64,000 nt of DNA from Ohtaekwangia sp035628875 (lineage in GTDB: Bacteria > Bacteroidota > Bacteroidia > Cytophagales > Cyclobacteriaceae). The stretch's first letter is position 1. Each line of letters starts with the position of its first letter. Of this stretch, positions 46,966-55,588 are shown piece by piece. The DNA is taken from positions 1 through 64,000 of the forward strand of contig DASPIZ010000019.1 of the NCBI GenBank assembly GCA_035628875.1. Direction: 5' to 3'. The position numbers and the translations under genes were made by a program. The notes beneath the pieces are model-generated. The model did no database searches and was not told where the DNA came from. It saw nothing but the letters and a program-made list of their open reading frames with translations.

Positions 46966-48978
46966 TTGTATTCCAAACAGTTTGTTGTGAGACCCCTACC
47001 TAACTTCACCAGAGACCTTCGGCTACAGGGTAATATTTATTATGCCCTCGTTTTATACTTATGCCTTGTGATGGTTGTATTTACGTTATGCAGGATTGGG
47101 TTTTACCTTTTTAACTTGGATTTTTTTCCATCCCTCACCTACCCATCATTATTGCCTTTAATGATTGCCGGATTGAAGTTCGACATCAGCGCCGTGCTGT
47201 ACACCAACCTGTTGTTTATCGTGTTAATGATTTTGCCTATTAAATCGAAATTTAATAAGGCATATCAGCGTTCACTAAAATGTATTTTTTTCATAACTAA
47301 CAGCATTGCCCTTGCCGCCAACGTGGCCGACTTCATCTATTTTAAGTTTACCCTACGCAGAACCACTTTTGATGTTTTTGAACAATTCAAAAATGAAGAG
47401 AACATGGGGTCACTCACCGCCCGTTTCATGTTTGATTACTGGTATGCGGTGCTATTCTGGGTCTGCTGTGTTTTGCTGCTAAGCTTGGGTTATAAAAAAA
47501 TAAAGGTCACCGGCCCCATGATCCAGAACACGAAATCATATTACATGGCATCCGTTTTCGCCATACCGGTTATCGTCTTCTTTTTTATTGGTGGTGTAAA
47601 AGGAGGCCTGTGGACGGATCATCGTCCTTTAACGTTAAGCGATGCCGGCGAATATGTGAATGATCCCAAAGACATCAGCCTGGTCTTAAATACACCTTTT
47701 TGCATTTACCGTACTACCGGTAAAACGCAAATCAAAAAAGTGAAGTACTATTCTGAAACGGAAGCTTCAGCAATTTTTACACCCATACATCGCCCTGTGG
47801 AGACCGCATCATTCCGGAAGGAAAATGTCGTGATCATTATCATGGAGAGTTTTTCAAGGGAATTCTTTCGCACTTTTAACAAGGATCTCGAAGGCGGTAC
47901 TTATCAGGGTTACACGCCGTTTCTTGATTCGCTCATCCAGCACAGCAAAACGTTTGAATACGCTTTTGCCGATGGTCGCAAATCAATCGACGCGCTTCCT
48001 GCGGTGATGAGCGGTATACCAAACATGGGCATTCAATATGTACTTTCCCCTTTTTCCGGAAACAAGATAAACAGCCTGGCTTCGCTCCTTAAAGACAAAG
48101 GATATCATTCGGCATTCTTTCATGGTGCACCCAATGGTTCAATGGGTTTTGAATCGTTTATGAGCATGGCCGGTGTGGACGAATATTATGGTATGACGGA
48201 ATATGGAAACGATGACGATTATGATGGCTGGTGGGGAATCTGGGATCATAAATTTTTGCCCTATACAGCTGAAAAAATTAATGGGTTTGATAAACCCTTT
48301 GTCAGCGTAATCTTTTCATTGACTTCGCATCATCCGTTCAGTGTGCCTGCAGAATACAAGGACAAATTTAAAGGTGGTCCTGTTAAACTACAACGGTGTA
48401 TTCAATACGGAGATTTCTCACTCAAACAATTTTTTGCGAAAGCATCTAAAATGCCCTGGTATGAAAACACTTTATTCGTAATTACAGCTGATCACACAAG
48501 TTTAAGCCAGTACAAAGAATATAAATCGAACAGTGGATTATATGCCGTGCCCGTGATCTTTTTTAAACCGGATCACAGTCTCAAGGGTATGGATCAAAAA
48601 ATCATTCACCATGTAGATATCATGCCAACCATACTGGATTATTTAAACTACGATAAAGAATACCTGGCGTTTGGCAGAAGTGTGTTCGACGATTCGTTAC
48701 CACACTTTGCTTTTAATTGTAAAGACAATACTTATCAGTTACTGGAAGGTGACCACCTGTTGGTGTTTGACGGAAAGAAATCGTTGGGACTTTATGATTT
48801 TAAAAGGGATAAAATGTGTTCCCATAACGTTATTCAAAACAATCCGGAAATTGTAAAACCAATGGAACAGAGAATTAAAGCAATTGTTCAGCAGTATAAT
48901 AACCGGCTGATTGAAAACCGGTTGCTTGTCACAGATCCGACAATGCTTACGTTTCAAAAAACTGCACTTGCTCCGTGA
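46966..48978 (+). CDS. LTA-synthase-like membrane phosphotransferase (sulfatase fold)
   Basis: This protein of up to 670 residues has five helices in the first 230 residues and a periplasmic alkaline-phosphatase/sulfatase-fold domain from about 265. Metal and active-site features are VIIIMESFSREF, ADGRKSIDALPAVMSG (serine as likely nucleophile), FHGAPNGSMGF, SLTSHHPF and VITADHTS. Gram-negative members transfer phosphoglycerol or phosphoethanolamine to glycans or lipids. No ATG fits the start. TTG at 46966 opens the frame, but a TACCTTTG box overlaps it, so GTG at 46987 may be the real start. The substrate cannot be read from the sequence. Confidence 0.85.
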   Translation: MYSKQFVVRPLPNFTRDLRLQGNIYYALVLYLCLVMVVFTLCRIGFYLFNLDFFPSLTYPSLLPLMIAGLKFDISAVLYTNLLFIVLMILPIKSKFNKAYQRSLKCIFFITNSIALAANVADFIYFKFTLRRTTFDVFEQFKNEENMGSLTARFMFDYWYAVLFWVCCVLLLSLGYKKIKVTGPMIQNTKSYYMASVFAIPVIVFFFIGGVKGGLWTDHRPLTLSDAGEYVNDPKDISLVLNTPFCIYRTTGKTQIKKVKYYSETEASAIFTPIHRPVETASFRKENVVIIIMESFSREFFRTFNKDLEGGTYQGYTPFLDSLIQHSKTFEYAFADGRKSIDALPAVMSGIPNMGIQYVLSPFSGNKINSLASLLKDKGYHSAFFHGAPNGSMGFESFMSMAGVDEYYGMTEYGNDDDYDGWWGIWDHKFLPYTAEKINGFDKPFVSVIFSLTSHHPFSVPAEYKDKFKGGPVKLQRCIQYGDFSLKQFFAKASKMPWYENTLFVITADHTSLSQYKEYKSNSGLYAVPVIFFKPDHSLKGMDQKIIHHVDIMPTILDYLNYDKEYLAFGRSVFDDSLPHFAFNCKDNTYQLLEGDHLLVFDGKKSLGLYDFKRDKMCSHNVIQNNPEIVKPMEQRIKAIVQQYNNRLIENRLLVTDPTMLTFQKTALAP

Positions 48979-48987
48979 TACGTATCG

Positions 48988-49015
48988 AAAAAGGTTCCGG
49001 AATTTCACCGGAACC
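48988..49015 (-). terminator. Rho-independent terminator of the 89-residue membrane protein gene
   Basis: GGTTCCGG (48993-49000) and CCGGAACC (49008-49015) enclose seven bases; on the minus strand TTTTT follows. It begins 11 bases after the stop at 49026 and may also stop the converging phosphotransferase transcript. Confidence 0.8.
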
Positions 49016-49025
49016 AATAGATCAC

Positions 49026-49295
49026 TTAGGACTCAAGATCATGTCCTTCTAATTTTACAAGCTTGTTATAAATCCCGAGCAACAGAAATGGCGCTGCCCA
49101 TTGACCGACGAATAATGCGAGATCGTCTTTTTTCAAAAGTTTCAGCGTCAACGACGTAGCCATAGAACCAAGTGACATCCATAAAAAAGTATCGGATGGT
49201 AGTTTGGCTGTTTGTTCTTCGATCTGTCTCGCGACGGGACCTTCCTTATGTTGTGGATTATAATTTTCCACTGTTGATTTTAAGTTAGCTGCCAT
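49026..49295 (-). CDS. Small membrane protein, function unknown
   Basis: The 89-residue protein has two hydrophobic helices, at about 35-53 (SDTFLWMSLGSMATSLTLKLL) and 59-76 (LALFVGQWAAPFLLLGIYNK), after a hydrophilic N-terminus with EEQTAKLPSD. Such proteins are common in Cytophagales without a name. It has its own terminator. It lies near other small stress-type genes (TerB-like, tiny membrane protein), but no link is shown. Confidence 0.7.
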   Translation of the reverse strand: MAANLKSTVENYNPQHKEGPVARQIEEQTAKLPSDTFLWMSLGSMATSLTLKLLKKDDLALFVGQWAAPFLLLGIYNKLVKLEGHDLES

Positions 49296-49384
49296 AATAA
49301 AATGTTTTAAGTTATTGTATACAGGGTCCGGTAAAAAGTAATGCCTTAAGTCGTTGTTTTTAAAATTGCAGACAGCATAATTGC

Positions 49385-49498
49385 GTGTATACAGTCCGTT
49401 GTAACAACAAAGTCATTTGGAGCACCGTAGATGGCTTAACCGCCGTGCGTACACAGACAGTAGCCGACGTTAAAGAATCAAACAAAAAAGATGATTAG
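49385..49498 (+). CDS. Possible tiny gene or small RNA, 37 codons
   Basis: A plus-strand frame from GTG at 49385 to TAG at 49498 reads protein-like (VIWSTVDGLTAVRTQTVADV, then KESNKKDD) and is followed after 8 bases by a strong plus-strand terminator. Since the genes on both sides lie on the minus strand, this terminator needs a plus-strand transcript. No ATG or clear ribosome site is present, so a small RNA is the alternative. Too short for family recognition. Confidence 0.35.
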   Translation: MYTVRCNNKVIWSTVDGLTAVRTQTVADVKESNKKDD

Positions 49499-49506
49499 CA
49501 GAAAGC

Positions 49507-49551
49507 ATTGGTAAAGCAGTTGAATAACCAGCCTTACCAATCTTTTTATTT
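49507..49551 (+). terminator. Rho-independent terminator in the plus direction
   Basis: ATTGGTAAAGC (49507-49517) pairs with GCCTTACCAAT (49531-49541), with one mismatch, followed by CTTTTTATTT. On the minus strand no T-run follows, so it serves plus-strand transcription. Confidence 0.75.
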
Positions 49552-49590
49552 CTATGTAGATACGATATGGTTCTACACAGACGCTATGCA

Positions 49591-49971
49591 TTATTGCTTT
49601 TTAAGGAACTGACTCGAAACAATTTCGTCCACCATTTGTGGTAGAATGTCTAACTTAAGGGAGATCTTTTTACACAACTCAAGTTCTTTGGAATTGATAT
49701 GGTCATCAACCGTCATGATCGCTACCAAATCTTGAATCTGCTCCACCTTATCTTCATATTTCCTCGGTGGAACAAATGTCACTTGCTCTGGATGATTTTT
49801 AATTCGTTCTATTTCTTCCCTACTCACGCCGAGTTGAACGGCAATGGAGATCAATAACTCCCATTCGTCCGGTTCCAGCTTCCCATCGGCCATTGCGACG
49901 GTTATTAGGTTTTTAATGTGACTTCTCCGGATGCCGTTATGATCCGTTTTGAAGATTTTTAATAGATCCAT
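49591..49971 (-). CDS. TerB-like protein
   Basis: The 126-residue helical protein has the two acidic TerB marks: VAMADGKLEPDEWELL near residue 25 and MTVDDHINSKELELCKKI near residue 86. TerB domains bind metal at these acids and are found in tellurite-resistance and envelope stress systems. Cytosolic, with no signal peptide. No terC/terD genes are nearby. The acyl-CoA oxidase further right carries a similar domain at its N-terminus. Confidence 0.78.
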   Translation of the reverse strand: MDLLKIFKTDHNGIRRSHIKNLITVAMADGKLEPDEWELLISIAVQLGVSREEIERIKNHPEQVTFVPPRKYEDKVEQIQDLVAIMTVDDHINSKELELCKKISLKLDILPQMVDEIVSSQFLKKQ

Positions 49972-50111
49972 AAAATGGTTGATTAAAGCGTATAAACAGC
50001 CGAAATAACCGCATATTTTTGATCAGTTAAAAGTAAATTATATTTAAAAGGCAAGCCTTATAAATTCATATATCAGCCTGAAAACCAATTTATTAATTAA
50101 TTCACGGCGAT

Positions 50112-50210
50112 TTAAAACCACATTATGATAATAAACAGAGCGGTCCACGTGATAGCCTCTATGATAATTTCTGCTTTTTTTGTTTTAAAGGATGATTTAT
50201 TTGCTTCCAT
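50112..50210 (-). CDS. Tiny membrane protein, 32 residues
   Basis: An ATG at 50210 opens a 32-codon frame: a basic hydrophilic start (MEANKSSFKTKKAE) then one membrane helix (IIIEAITWTALFIIIMWF) ending in TAA. A positive N-terminus followed by a hydrophobic C-terminus gives an N-in topology. The composition is far from random. It lies alone in a 358-base gap and was too short for usual gene callers. No family is known to me. Confidence 0.6.
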   Translation of the reverse strand: MEANKSSFKTKKAEIIIEAITWTALFIIIMWF

Positions 50211-50329
50211 AACATTTGCTTTTCACTACCTGTCTTGAACTTTCATGCCAGCCAGGAATTTGCGCACATTACGTACAGGTTTTGATTTAGAGAAAAAGAA
50301 TCGCGTAAATAACTTCCCAACACATTGGG

Positions 50330-50677
50330 TCAATAATGATCGAAGCCAACTTTAGTTGAATCAGGTCCTCCGTTCACTTTTTGAAGGTTTTTCTTAATAT
50401 TTTCCTTAACGCTTCTCGGCATGTAACGGCGTGATCCCGGCTTGGGGCAATCCCACTCCTCTATGGATACATTTTTAACCTCTTTTACCCTAAAGTGGGT
50501 ATTCCGCCTAATTGATTTTTGGTCTGCATTCTCTTCCTGTGCCTCGGCGGTAATCATTGAGGGATTTAACCTGGATGCAAATTTTTGTGATCGCGTTTTT
50601 TGTGCCTTCGGACATGGGATCATGCCGGTTTGACATCCGAAACAAAATAACATAAGGAACAAGAAAATGCGAGCCAT
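50330..50677 (-). CDS. Small lipoprotein, function unknown
   Basis: The 115-residue product has a signal peptide with lipobox CFGC at about residue 15, then a basic, mostly hydrophilic chain. The C-terminal half holds IEEWDCPKPGSRRYMPRSV, a segment with a conserved look and a second cysteine. No name is known. It is a single gene between the tiny membrane protein and the Lys-rich small gene. Confidence 0.68.
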   Translation of the reverse strand: MARIFLFLMLFCFGCQTGMIPCPKAQKTRSQKFASRLNPSMITAEAQEENADQKSIRRNTHFRVKEVKNVSIEEWDCPKPGSRRYMPRSVKENIKKNLQKVNGGPDSTKVGFDHY

Positions 50678-50908
50678 AAATTGATTATACCTGAATCAGA
50701 TAAAAATTTATACCAGGTTTTGAAACGCGAATCGCTTTGACTCTTAAACTACATTTAAGCTGGCAAAATGGAGGGAATGGTATCTTACGAAAGGTTTGGG
50801 GCAGTCAAAATCATAGCGGCTTACCAGGTTACACATTTTAGTAAGCCGAAATTTGCAAGAGGTTATAATATCCGATAATTTAGATGCGGTTACAAATTTT
50901 TTACCACT

Positions 50909-51010
50909 ATGTCAAAATCACAGGACGCCAAAAAGGAAACAAAGAAGAAGCCAACGAAAACGCTTAAAGAAAAAAGAGCGGAAAAGAAAGCTAAAAAGGG
51001 TAAGAATTAA
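50909..51010 (+). CDS. Tiny Lys-rich protein, 33 residues
   Basis: The ATG at 50909 opens a 33-codon frame that is half lysine (MSKSQDAKKETKKKPTKTLK, then EKRAEKKAKKGKN) with no aromatic residue. It resembles short basic proteins found widely in Bacteroidota that are left out of automatic tracks. A 12-bp hairpin follows at 51036-51070. It may bind nucleic acid or ribosomes; that is inference from charge only. Confidence 0.6.
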   Translation: MSKSQDAKKETKKKPTKTLKEKRAEKKAKKGKN

Positions 51011-51035
51011 CGGTTTCTTACTGAATTTTCATTCA

Positions 51036-51070
51036 TGTATAGTGGATTCGAAATGCTTATCCACTATACA
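51036..51070. terminator. Hairpin between converging genes
   Basis: Perfect 12-bp arms TGTATAGTGGAT (51036-51047) and ATCCACTATACA (51059-51070) enclose 11 bases. No T-run flanks it. Its place between the Lys-rich gene and lspA suggests a two-way transcription stop. Confidence 0.55.
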
Positions 51071-51094
51071 TTGGATATACATTGGAGGTATAAA

Positions 51095-51598
51095 TCAAAT
51101 TAAGACACGCGGCTTGCGTAAGAGGGTAATCAGGATCAAGAGAATACCTACCATGATAGACACATCAGCCATATTAAAGATACCCGTTTCAAACAAAACG
51201 AAATCGATGTGCAAAAAATCCGTTACTGAGCCATAAACGATCCGATCGTAGATATTTCCGATTCCACCGCCAATCACAAAACAGAAAGCCAGCAAAGAAA
51301 GTCGTGGAAGCGCATAGGTGCGAAAAACGAATACCAGTCCGTAGAGTAAAGCCATTAAGGGTAATAAGGAAAGCACAATGAATTTAACCATGGCCGGAAG
51401 TGCATTACCAAGGCTTAAAAATGCTCCGGAATTTTCAACACGGGTCAATGTAACATGATTGGTAATTAATTCAATCTGTGCGTCGTAATGTATATGCTTC
51501 CGAACCATCCTTTTCGATAGCTGATCACAACTGATGTTTGACAGCAGCACAATTACAATTAATACAGTGCGTATGATATTGCGTGACTTCAGTGACAT
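51095..51598 (-). CDS. lspA: Lipoprotein signal peptidase (signal peptidase II)
   Basis: The 167-residue inner-membrane aspartyl protease cleaves signal peptides of lipoproteins at the lipidated cysteine. Four helices are seen. The catalytic aspartates are D127 in the segment GNIYDRIVYGSVTDF and D145 in FNMADVSI. The ENSGAFLSLG segment is also family-typical. It lies 3 bases after the VOC gene and may be co-transcribed with it. The many lipoproteins in the window need this enzyme. Confidence 0.94.
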   Translation of the reverse strand: MSLKSRNIIRTVLIVIVLLSNISCDQLSKRMVRKHIHYDAQIELITNHVTLTRVENSGAFLSLGNALPAMVKFIVLSLLPLMALLYGLVFVFRTYALPRLSLLAFCFVIGGGIGNIYDRIVYGSVTDFLHIDFVLFETGIFNMADVSIMVGILLILITLLRKPRVLI

Positions 51599-51601
51599 TT
51601 G

Positions 51602-52027
51602 TTATCCGTGTTTGTCTACATTTCCTGTTTTATCAAAAACCAGAAAAGGATTGTACGCCAATTCCCAATAATTACCTTCAGGGTCGACGATGTAGCTGTG
51701 ATATCGACCCCAGAAAATTTTTGTTGGTTCTTTAACAATGCGAACTCCACTCAAACGCAATTCCGCAACAGCATGATCAACTTCATCTGCGGAAGTGAAA
51801 TTAATTGCCATAGTAAAATTTCTGAATCCTTTTCCTTCCGGTGAGGTACCAATGTCGCTGGCTAGTTCATGGGAAGGAAATAAACCCAGAATAAATCCAT
51901 TAAGCTTGAAGAATACAATCCCATCACTGTCTTTCATCGGAGTCCATCCGAATTTTTCCTTGTAAAATCGTTTCATCATATCGAGGTCTTTCACGCCCAA
52001 TGTTAGAAAGCTTAGTATTGGCTTCAT
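51602..52027 (-). CDS. VOC (glyoxalase/bleomycin resistance-like) protein
   Basis: The 141-residue protein has the paired beta-alpha-beta-beta-beta units of the VOC fold: FLTLGVKDLDMMKRFYKEKFGW at the start and YIVDPEGNYWELAYNP near the end with E in the usual metal position. The first metal ligand is not clear, so binding without catalysis is possible. It stands next to lspA on the same strand. Substrate unknown. Confidence 0.8.
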   Translation of the reverse strand: MKPILSFLTLGVKDLDMMKRFYKEKFGWTPMKDSDGIVFFKLNGFILGLFPSHELASDIGTSPEGKGFRNFTMAINFTSADEVDHAVAELRLSGVRIVKEPTKIFWGRYHSYIVDPEGNYWELAYNPFLVFDKTGNVDKHG

Positions 52028-52171
52028 CGACAGAAATTAACACCTAAACTAATCATTTCCATATCGAAATAAAAAGCCACATATACCGGTGGCAAAATAG
52101 TAAACGACCACCCGGCAATAGGTCGTGATGCATTTTTTGTAATAACCCTTATATTGCTGTAAAAATTGAAC

Positions 52172-52888
52172 ATGGAGAGTCTTAAAAATAAAATTGTACT
52201 AATCACAGGTGGAACGAAGGGTATTGGTTATGGTATTGCTGAAGTGCTGATGAAACAAGGCGCCAAAGTTGCTATTACGAGTCGGTCAAAACAAGCTGCT
52301 GCCGACGCCGTAAAATCATTAAGTAACCTTGGTCTTGGTGAGGCGCTGGCAATAGAAGCCGATGTGCGCAATTCAAAAGCGCAACAGGTTGCCGTCGAAA
52401 ATGTAATTAAAAAATGGGGCAAACTTGACGTATTGGTAGCCAATGCCGGTCTGGGATATTTTGAATCTGTTGAAACGCTAACAGACGAACAGTGGCAGGA
52501 AACAATTGATACAAATCTCACCGGTGTTTTCTATAGTGTTAAAGCTTCTATTCCTGCATTAAAGGAATCAAAAGGTTATATCATTACTATATCAAGTCTC
52601 GCTGGTACTAACTTTTTCGCTGGAGGATCCGCTTATAATGCCAGCAAGTTCGGACTCGTAGGTTTTAGTCAGGCCATCATGATGGATCTCCGAAATTTTG
52701 GTATCAAAGTTACCACGATCATGCCCGGCTCCGTAGCCACACACTTTAATGGAGCACATCCCGACAGCAGCGATGCGTGGAAGATTCAACCCGAAGATAT
52801 TGGCCAGATGGTGGTTGACTTACTAAAAATGAATCCGCGCACGCTACCCAGTAAAATAGAAGTGCGCCCAAGTATCCCGGGGAAATGA
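52172..52888 (+). CDS. SDR-family oxidoreductase
   Basis: The 238-residue enzyme is a classical SDR: cofactor motif TGGTKGIGYGIAE, the TSRSK after strand 2 favouring NADP(H), NAGLG, catalytic serine in TISSLAG and YNASK. The end lacks the common DGG motif and instead reads TLPSKIEVRPSIP. It is close to 3-ketoacyl reductase-like proteins, but no other fatty-acid gene is adjacent except the acyl-CoA oxidase 176 bases on. The ATG at 52172 is preferred to TTG at 52166. Confidence 0.88.
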   Translation: MESLKNKIVLITGGTKGIGYGIAEVLMKQGAKVAITSRSKQAAADAVKSLSNLGLGEALAIEADVRNSKAQQVAVENVIKKWGKLDVLVANAGLGYFESVETLTDEQWQETIDTNLTGVFYSVKASIPALKESKGYIITISSLAGTNFFAGGSAYNASKFGLVGFSQAIMMDLRNFGIKVTTIMPGSVATHFNGAHPDSSDAWKIQPEDIGQMVVDLLKMNPRTLPSKIEVRPSIPGK

Positions 52889-52960
52889 AAACTTGAAAGA
52901 TTAGGAGATTAGAAATTGGAAGATTGGAGATTGGAAATGCAATTTAGAATCATAACATCA
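52889..52960 (+). repeat. Short word repeats after the SDR gene
   Basis: AGATTAGGAGATTAGAAATT is followed by GGAAGATTGGAGATTGGAAA, a degenerate array with a unit of about 8-10 bases. The gap on to 53064 is A+T-rich and holds the promoter of the next gene. Confidence 0.6.
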
Positions 52961-53064
52961 ATGTCATATTTCCTATCACGCTTATAATATTTTAATTTTT
53001 CAATCTTATAATCTTTCACTCCTTCAGTTTTAATTCTCAATCTATCTCTCAAGATCCCAACGCC

Positions 53065-55383
53065 ATGATCGCCTCTAAAGAGTTACAACAAAATCCAAAT
53101 CTGTATGTCTTTCTTCCAATACTGTATACGGTATGGTCTGACTCCATCCTAACGACGCATGAGATCAGCACACTGAAAGACATGATTCTCGAACAAGAAT
53201 GGTTAAGTGAAGAAGAAAAAGAATTTCTCAATAAAAGACTTGATCCAGGTGCACATCCATCGCCGGATGAATTCAAACAATGGTTTAAGAAAATCCAACA
53301 AGTTATTGATACGGATGACATTCACAATCGTAATCGTCTTGCTGATATCGGGGTGAAACTCGCGAGGGTCCACAACGGCGATGTACTCACCGAGAAATTG
53401 GTCCAGGCGCAGGCTTCATTACAGCAACTGGAAGAAAAGCTCGGCCTGATTCAAAACGAATCTGTTTTCAGATTTAAACCCGAACGGAGAAAAACCATTA
53501 CACAAGAACAAACGACCCACCACCAATTTAATGTCGATGCATTAGCTGCTATACTGGATGGTGAACATGCTAAAATCATTCATGAAGTAAAGTCAGTTCT
53601 TTCCAGGCCTGCATTCACGTATGCACCATTGAGCACATCGTGTTCTGATTATCGGGAACAAGTGTTGAAGTGGTGTCAGCTTCTTGCGAACGAAGGATAT
53701 GGTGCAATGGCGTACCCAAAAGCATATGGCGGAAGCGATGATATGAGTGCTTATTTTGCCATCATGGAAACGCTCAGCTACCATGATCTTAGCATGGTTA
53801 TCAAGTATGGTGTACAGTTCGGTCTCTTTGGCATGAGTGTATATTTTCTCGGAACAGAAAAGCACCATAAAAAATATTTGAAAGATATTGGTATGCTTAC
53901 CCTGCCCGGATGTTTTGCAATGACAGAGACAGGTCACGGATCTAACGTACGTGGCATTGAGACAACGGCTACTTACCGACACGCAGATCGTTCTTTTATT
54001 ATTCATACGCCACATCAAAATGCACAGAAGGAGTATATTGGTAATGCAGCATGCCATGGTGAAATGGCCACCGTATTCGCGAAGCTAATAATCGATGGAA
54101 AGGATTATGGTGTGAATGCCTTTCTTGTTCCTCTGCGTGATAAAACGAAAAAGTTGTTAGCGGGTGTTCATATTGAGGACTGCGGTATAAAAATGGGATT
54201 GAACGGCGTTGATAACGGAAAGATCATATTCAGTGAAGTAGTGATACCTTATGATAACATGCTGGATCGCTTTGCGCAGGTTACAGAAGATGGTATTTTC
54301 ACAAGTCCCATTACAAGCGATAATAAAAGATTCTTCACCATGTTGGGTACGCTTGTTGGTGGGCGTATAGGCATACCGAGATCCGGATTAAGTGCCTCGA
54401 AGTCTGGCATAGCCATCGCCATCCGTTATGGTGACAAGCGCAGGCAATTTGGTCCTGAAGGCGGCGCAGAAGTTCCGATATTAAATTACCGGACACATCA
54501 ACGCAGGTTGATTCCCCTGCTCGCAAACGCTTATGCCATCCATTTTTCCCTGCAGTACCTAACAAATCGGTTTCTCAATAGAAAAGATGAAGAAATGCAG
54601 GAAATTGAGGCACTCGCCGCCGGCCTGAAAGCTTTTGCCACATGGAATACAACGGCCACCCTACAGGAATGTCGGGAATGCTGCGGAGGAAAAGGATATA
54701 TGTCTGAAAACAGGATTGATGCCTTGAAAAATGATACCGATGTATTCACTACGTTTGAAGGCGATAACACTGTGCTGATGCAACTGGTGGCCAAGAGCAG
54801 GCTTACTGAATTTAAACAGGAATTTGGCACGATGAATTTATTTAGCATCATAAACTATGTGGCGGATCAGGCGAAAACTTCATTAACAGAAATGAATCCA
54901 TTGATTGTGCGAAATACAGACGAAGCACATTTACTTGATTTCGAATTCCAGTTGAATGCTTTTAAATACAGGGAACGAAGTATTCTTGCATCAGCGGCCA
55001 GACGTTTGAAAAGGCATATTGATGAAGGGATGGATTCTTTTGATGCTTTCAATGTATGTCAGCATCACCTTGTACAAACAGGGCACGCATACATTGAACG
55101 CATTGTGCTTGAACAATTCATACTTCAGGTCGAGTCTACAAAGGACGAAGGATGTAAAAGAATACTAACGAAATTATGTCAGCTCTTTGCCCTTTCACAA
55201 ATGGATCTAAACAAAGGGTGGTATCTGGAAAGCGGATATATGGAAGGTGTTAAAACCAAAGCAATCCGCAAACTTGTAAATCAGTTGTGTTGGGATATCC
55301 GTCAGGACGCGGTACCACTTGTGGATGCATTTAAGATTCCGGAAACTTGCCTTGCTGCGCCAATAGCATTTGATAACACCTAA
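53065..55383 (+). CDS. Acyl-CoA oxidase/dehydrogenase with TerB-like N-terminus
   Basis: The 772-residue flavoprotein oxidises acyl-CoA. Residues 1-80 form an added helical part that looks like TerB (VWSDSILTTHEISTLKDM). Residues 160-780 follow acyl-CoA oxidase: AMTETGHGSNVRGIETTATY for FAD and substrate, KMGLNGVDNG, RRQFGPEGG, ECRECCGGKGYMSENRI, and the catalytic region TTFEGDNTVLMQL. Eukaryote-like ACOX order with two C-terminal helical domains is kept. Bacterial forms can act as oxidases or as dehydrogenases with an electron-transfer partner. Start: MIASKELQQNPNLYVFLP is the only good ATG. No other beta-oxidation genes are adjacent. Confidence 0.88.
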   Translation: MIASKELQQNPNLYVFLPILYTVWSDSILTTHEISTLKDMILEQEWLSEEEKEFLNKRLDPGAHPSPDEFKQWFKKIQQVIDTDDIHNRNRLADIGVKLARVHNGDVLTEKLVQAQASLQQLEEKLGLIQNESVFRFKPERRKTITQEQTTHHQFNVDALAAILDGEHAKIIHEVKSVLSRPAFTYAPLSTSCSDYREQVLKWCQLLANEGYGAMAYPKAYGGSDDMSAYFAIMETLSYHDLSMVIKYGVQFGLFGMSVYFLGTEKHHKKYLKDIGMLTLPGCFAMTETGHGSNVRGIETTATYRHADRSFIIHTPHQNAQKEYIGNAACHGEMATVFAKLIIDGKDYGVNAFLVPLRDKTKKLLAGVHIEDCGIKMGLNGVDNGKIIFSEVVIPYDNMLDRFAQVTEDGIFTSPITSDNKRFFTMLGTLVGGRIGIPRSGLSASKSGIAIAIRYGDKRRQFGPEGGAEVPILNYRTHQRRLIPLLANAYAIHFSLQYLTNRFLNRKDEEMQEIEALAAGLKAFATWNTTATLQECRECCGGKGYMSENRIDALKNDTDVFTTFEGDNTVLMQLVAKSRLTEFKQEFGTMNLFSIINYVADQAKTSLTEMNPLIVRNTDEAHLLDFEFQLNAFKYRERSILASAARRLKRHIDEGMDSFDAFNVCQHHLVQTGHAYIERIVLEQFILQVESTKDEGCKRILTKLCQLFALSQMDLNKGWYLESGYMEGVKTKAIRKLVNQLCWDIRQDAVPLVDAFKIPETCLAAPIAFDNT

Positions 55384-55588
55384 AAGACGGGCATTTAGCT
55401 TTTGATTTATGAAATCACTATTCGCTCTCAGTGTGCTACCGATGCGTTGATGCTACAACTTCCCGGGCGCTCATGGTCCATCTTATATTCATTAACGACG
55501 ATGGGAATACGACCGCTATTAAATAGAATCCCAAAAGAACTTTGGTTCAAATGCGAATCCTAATTGGTAGGTTGGCAAAGTAAGAACA

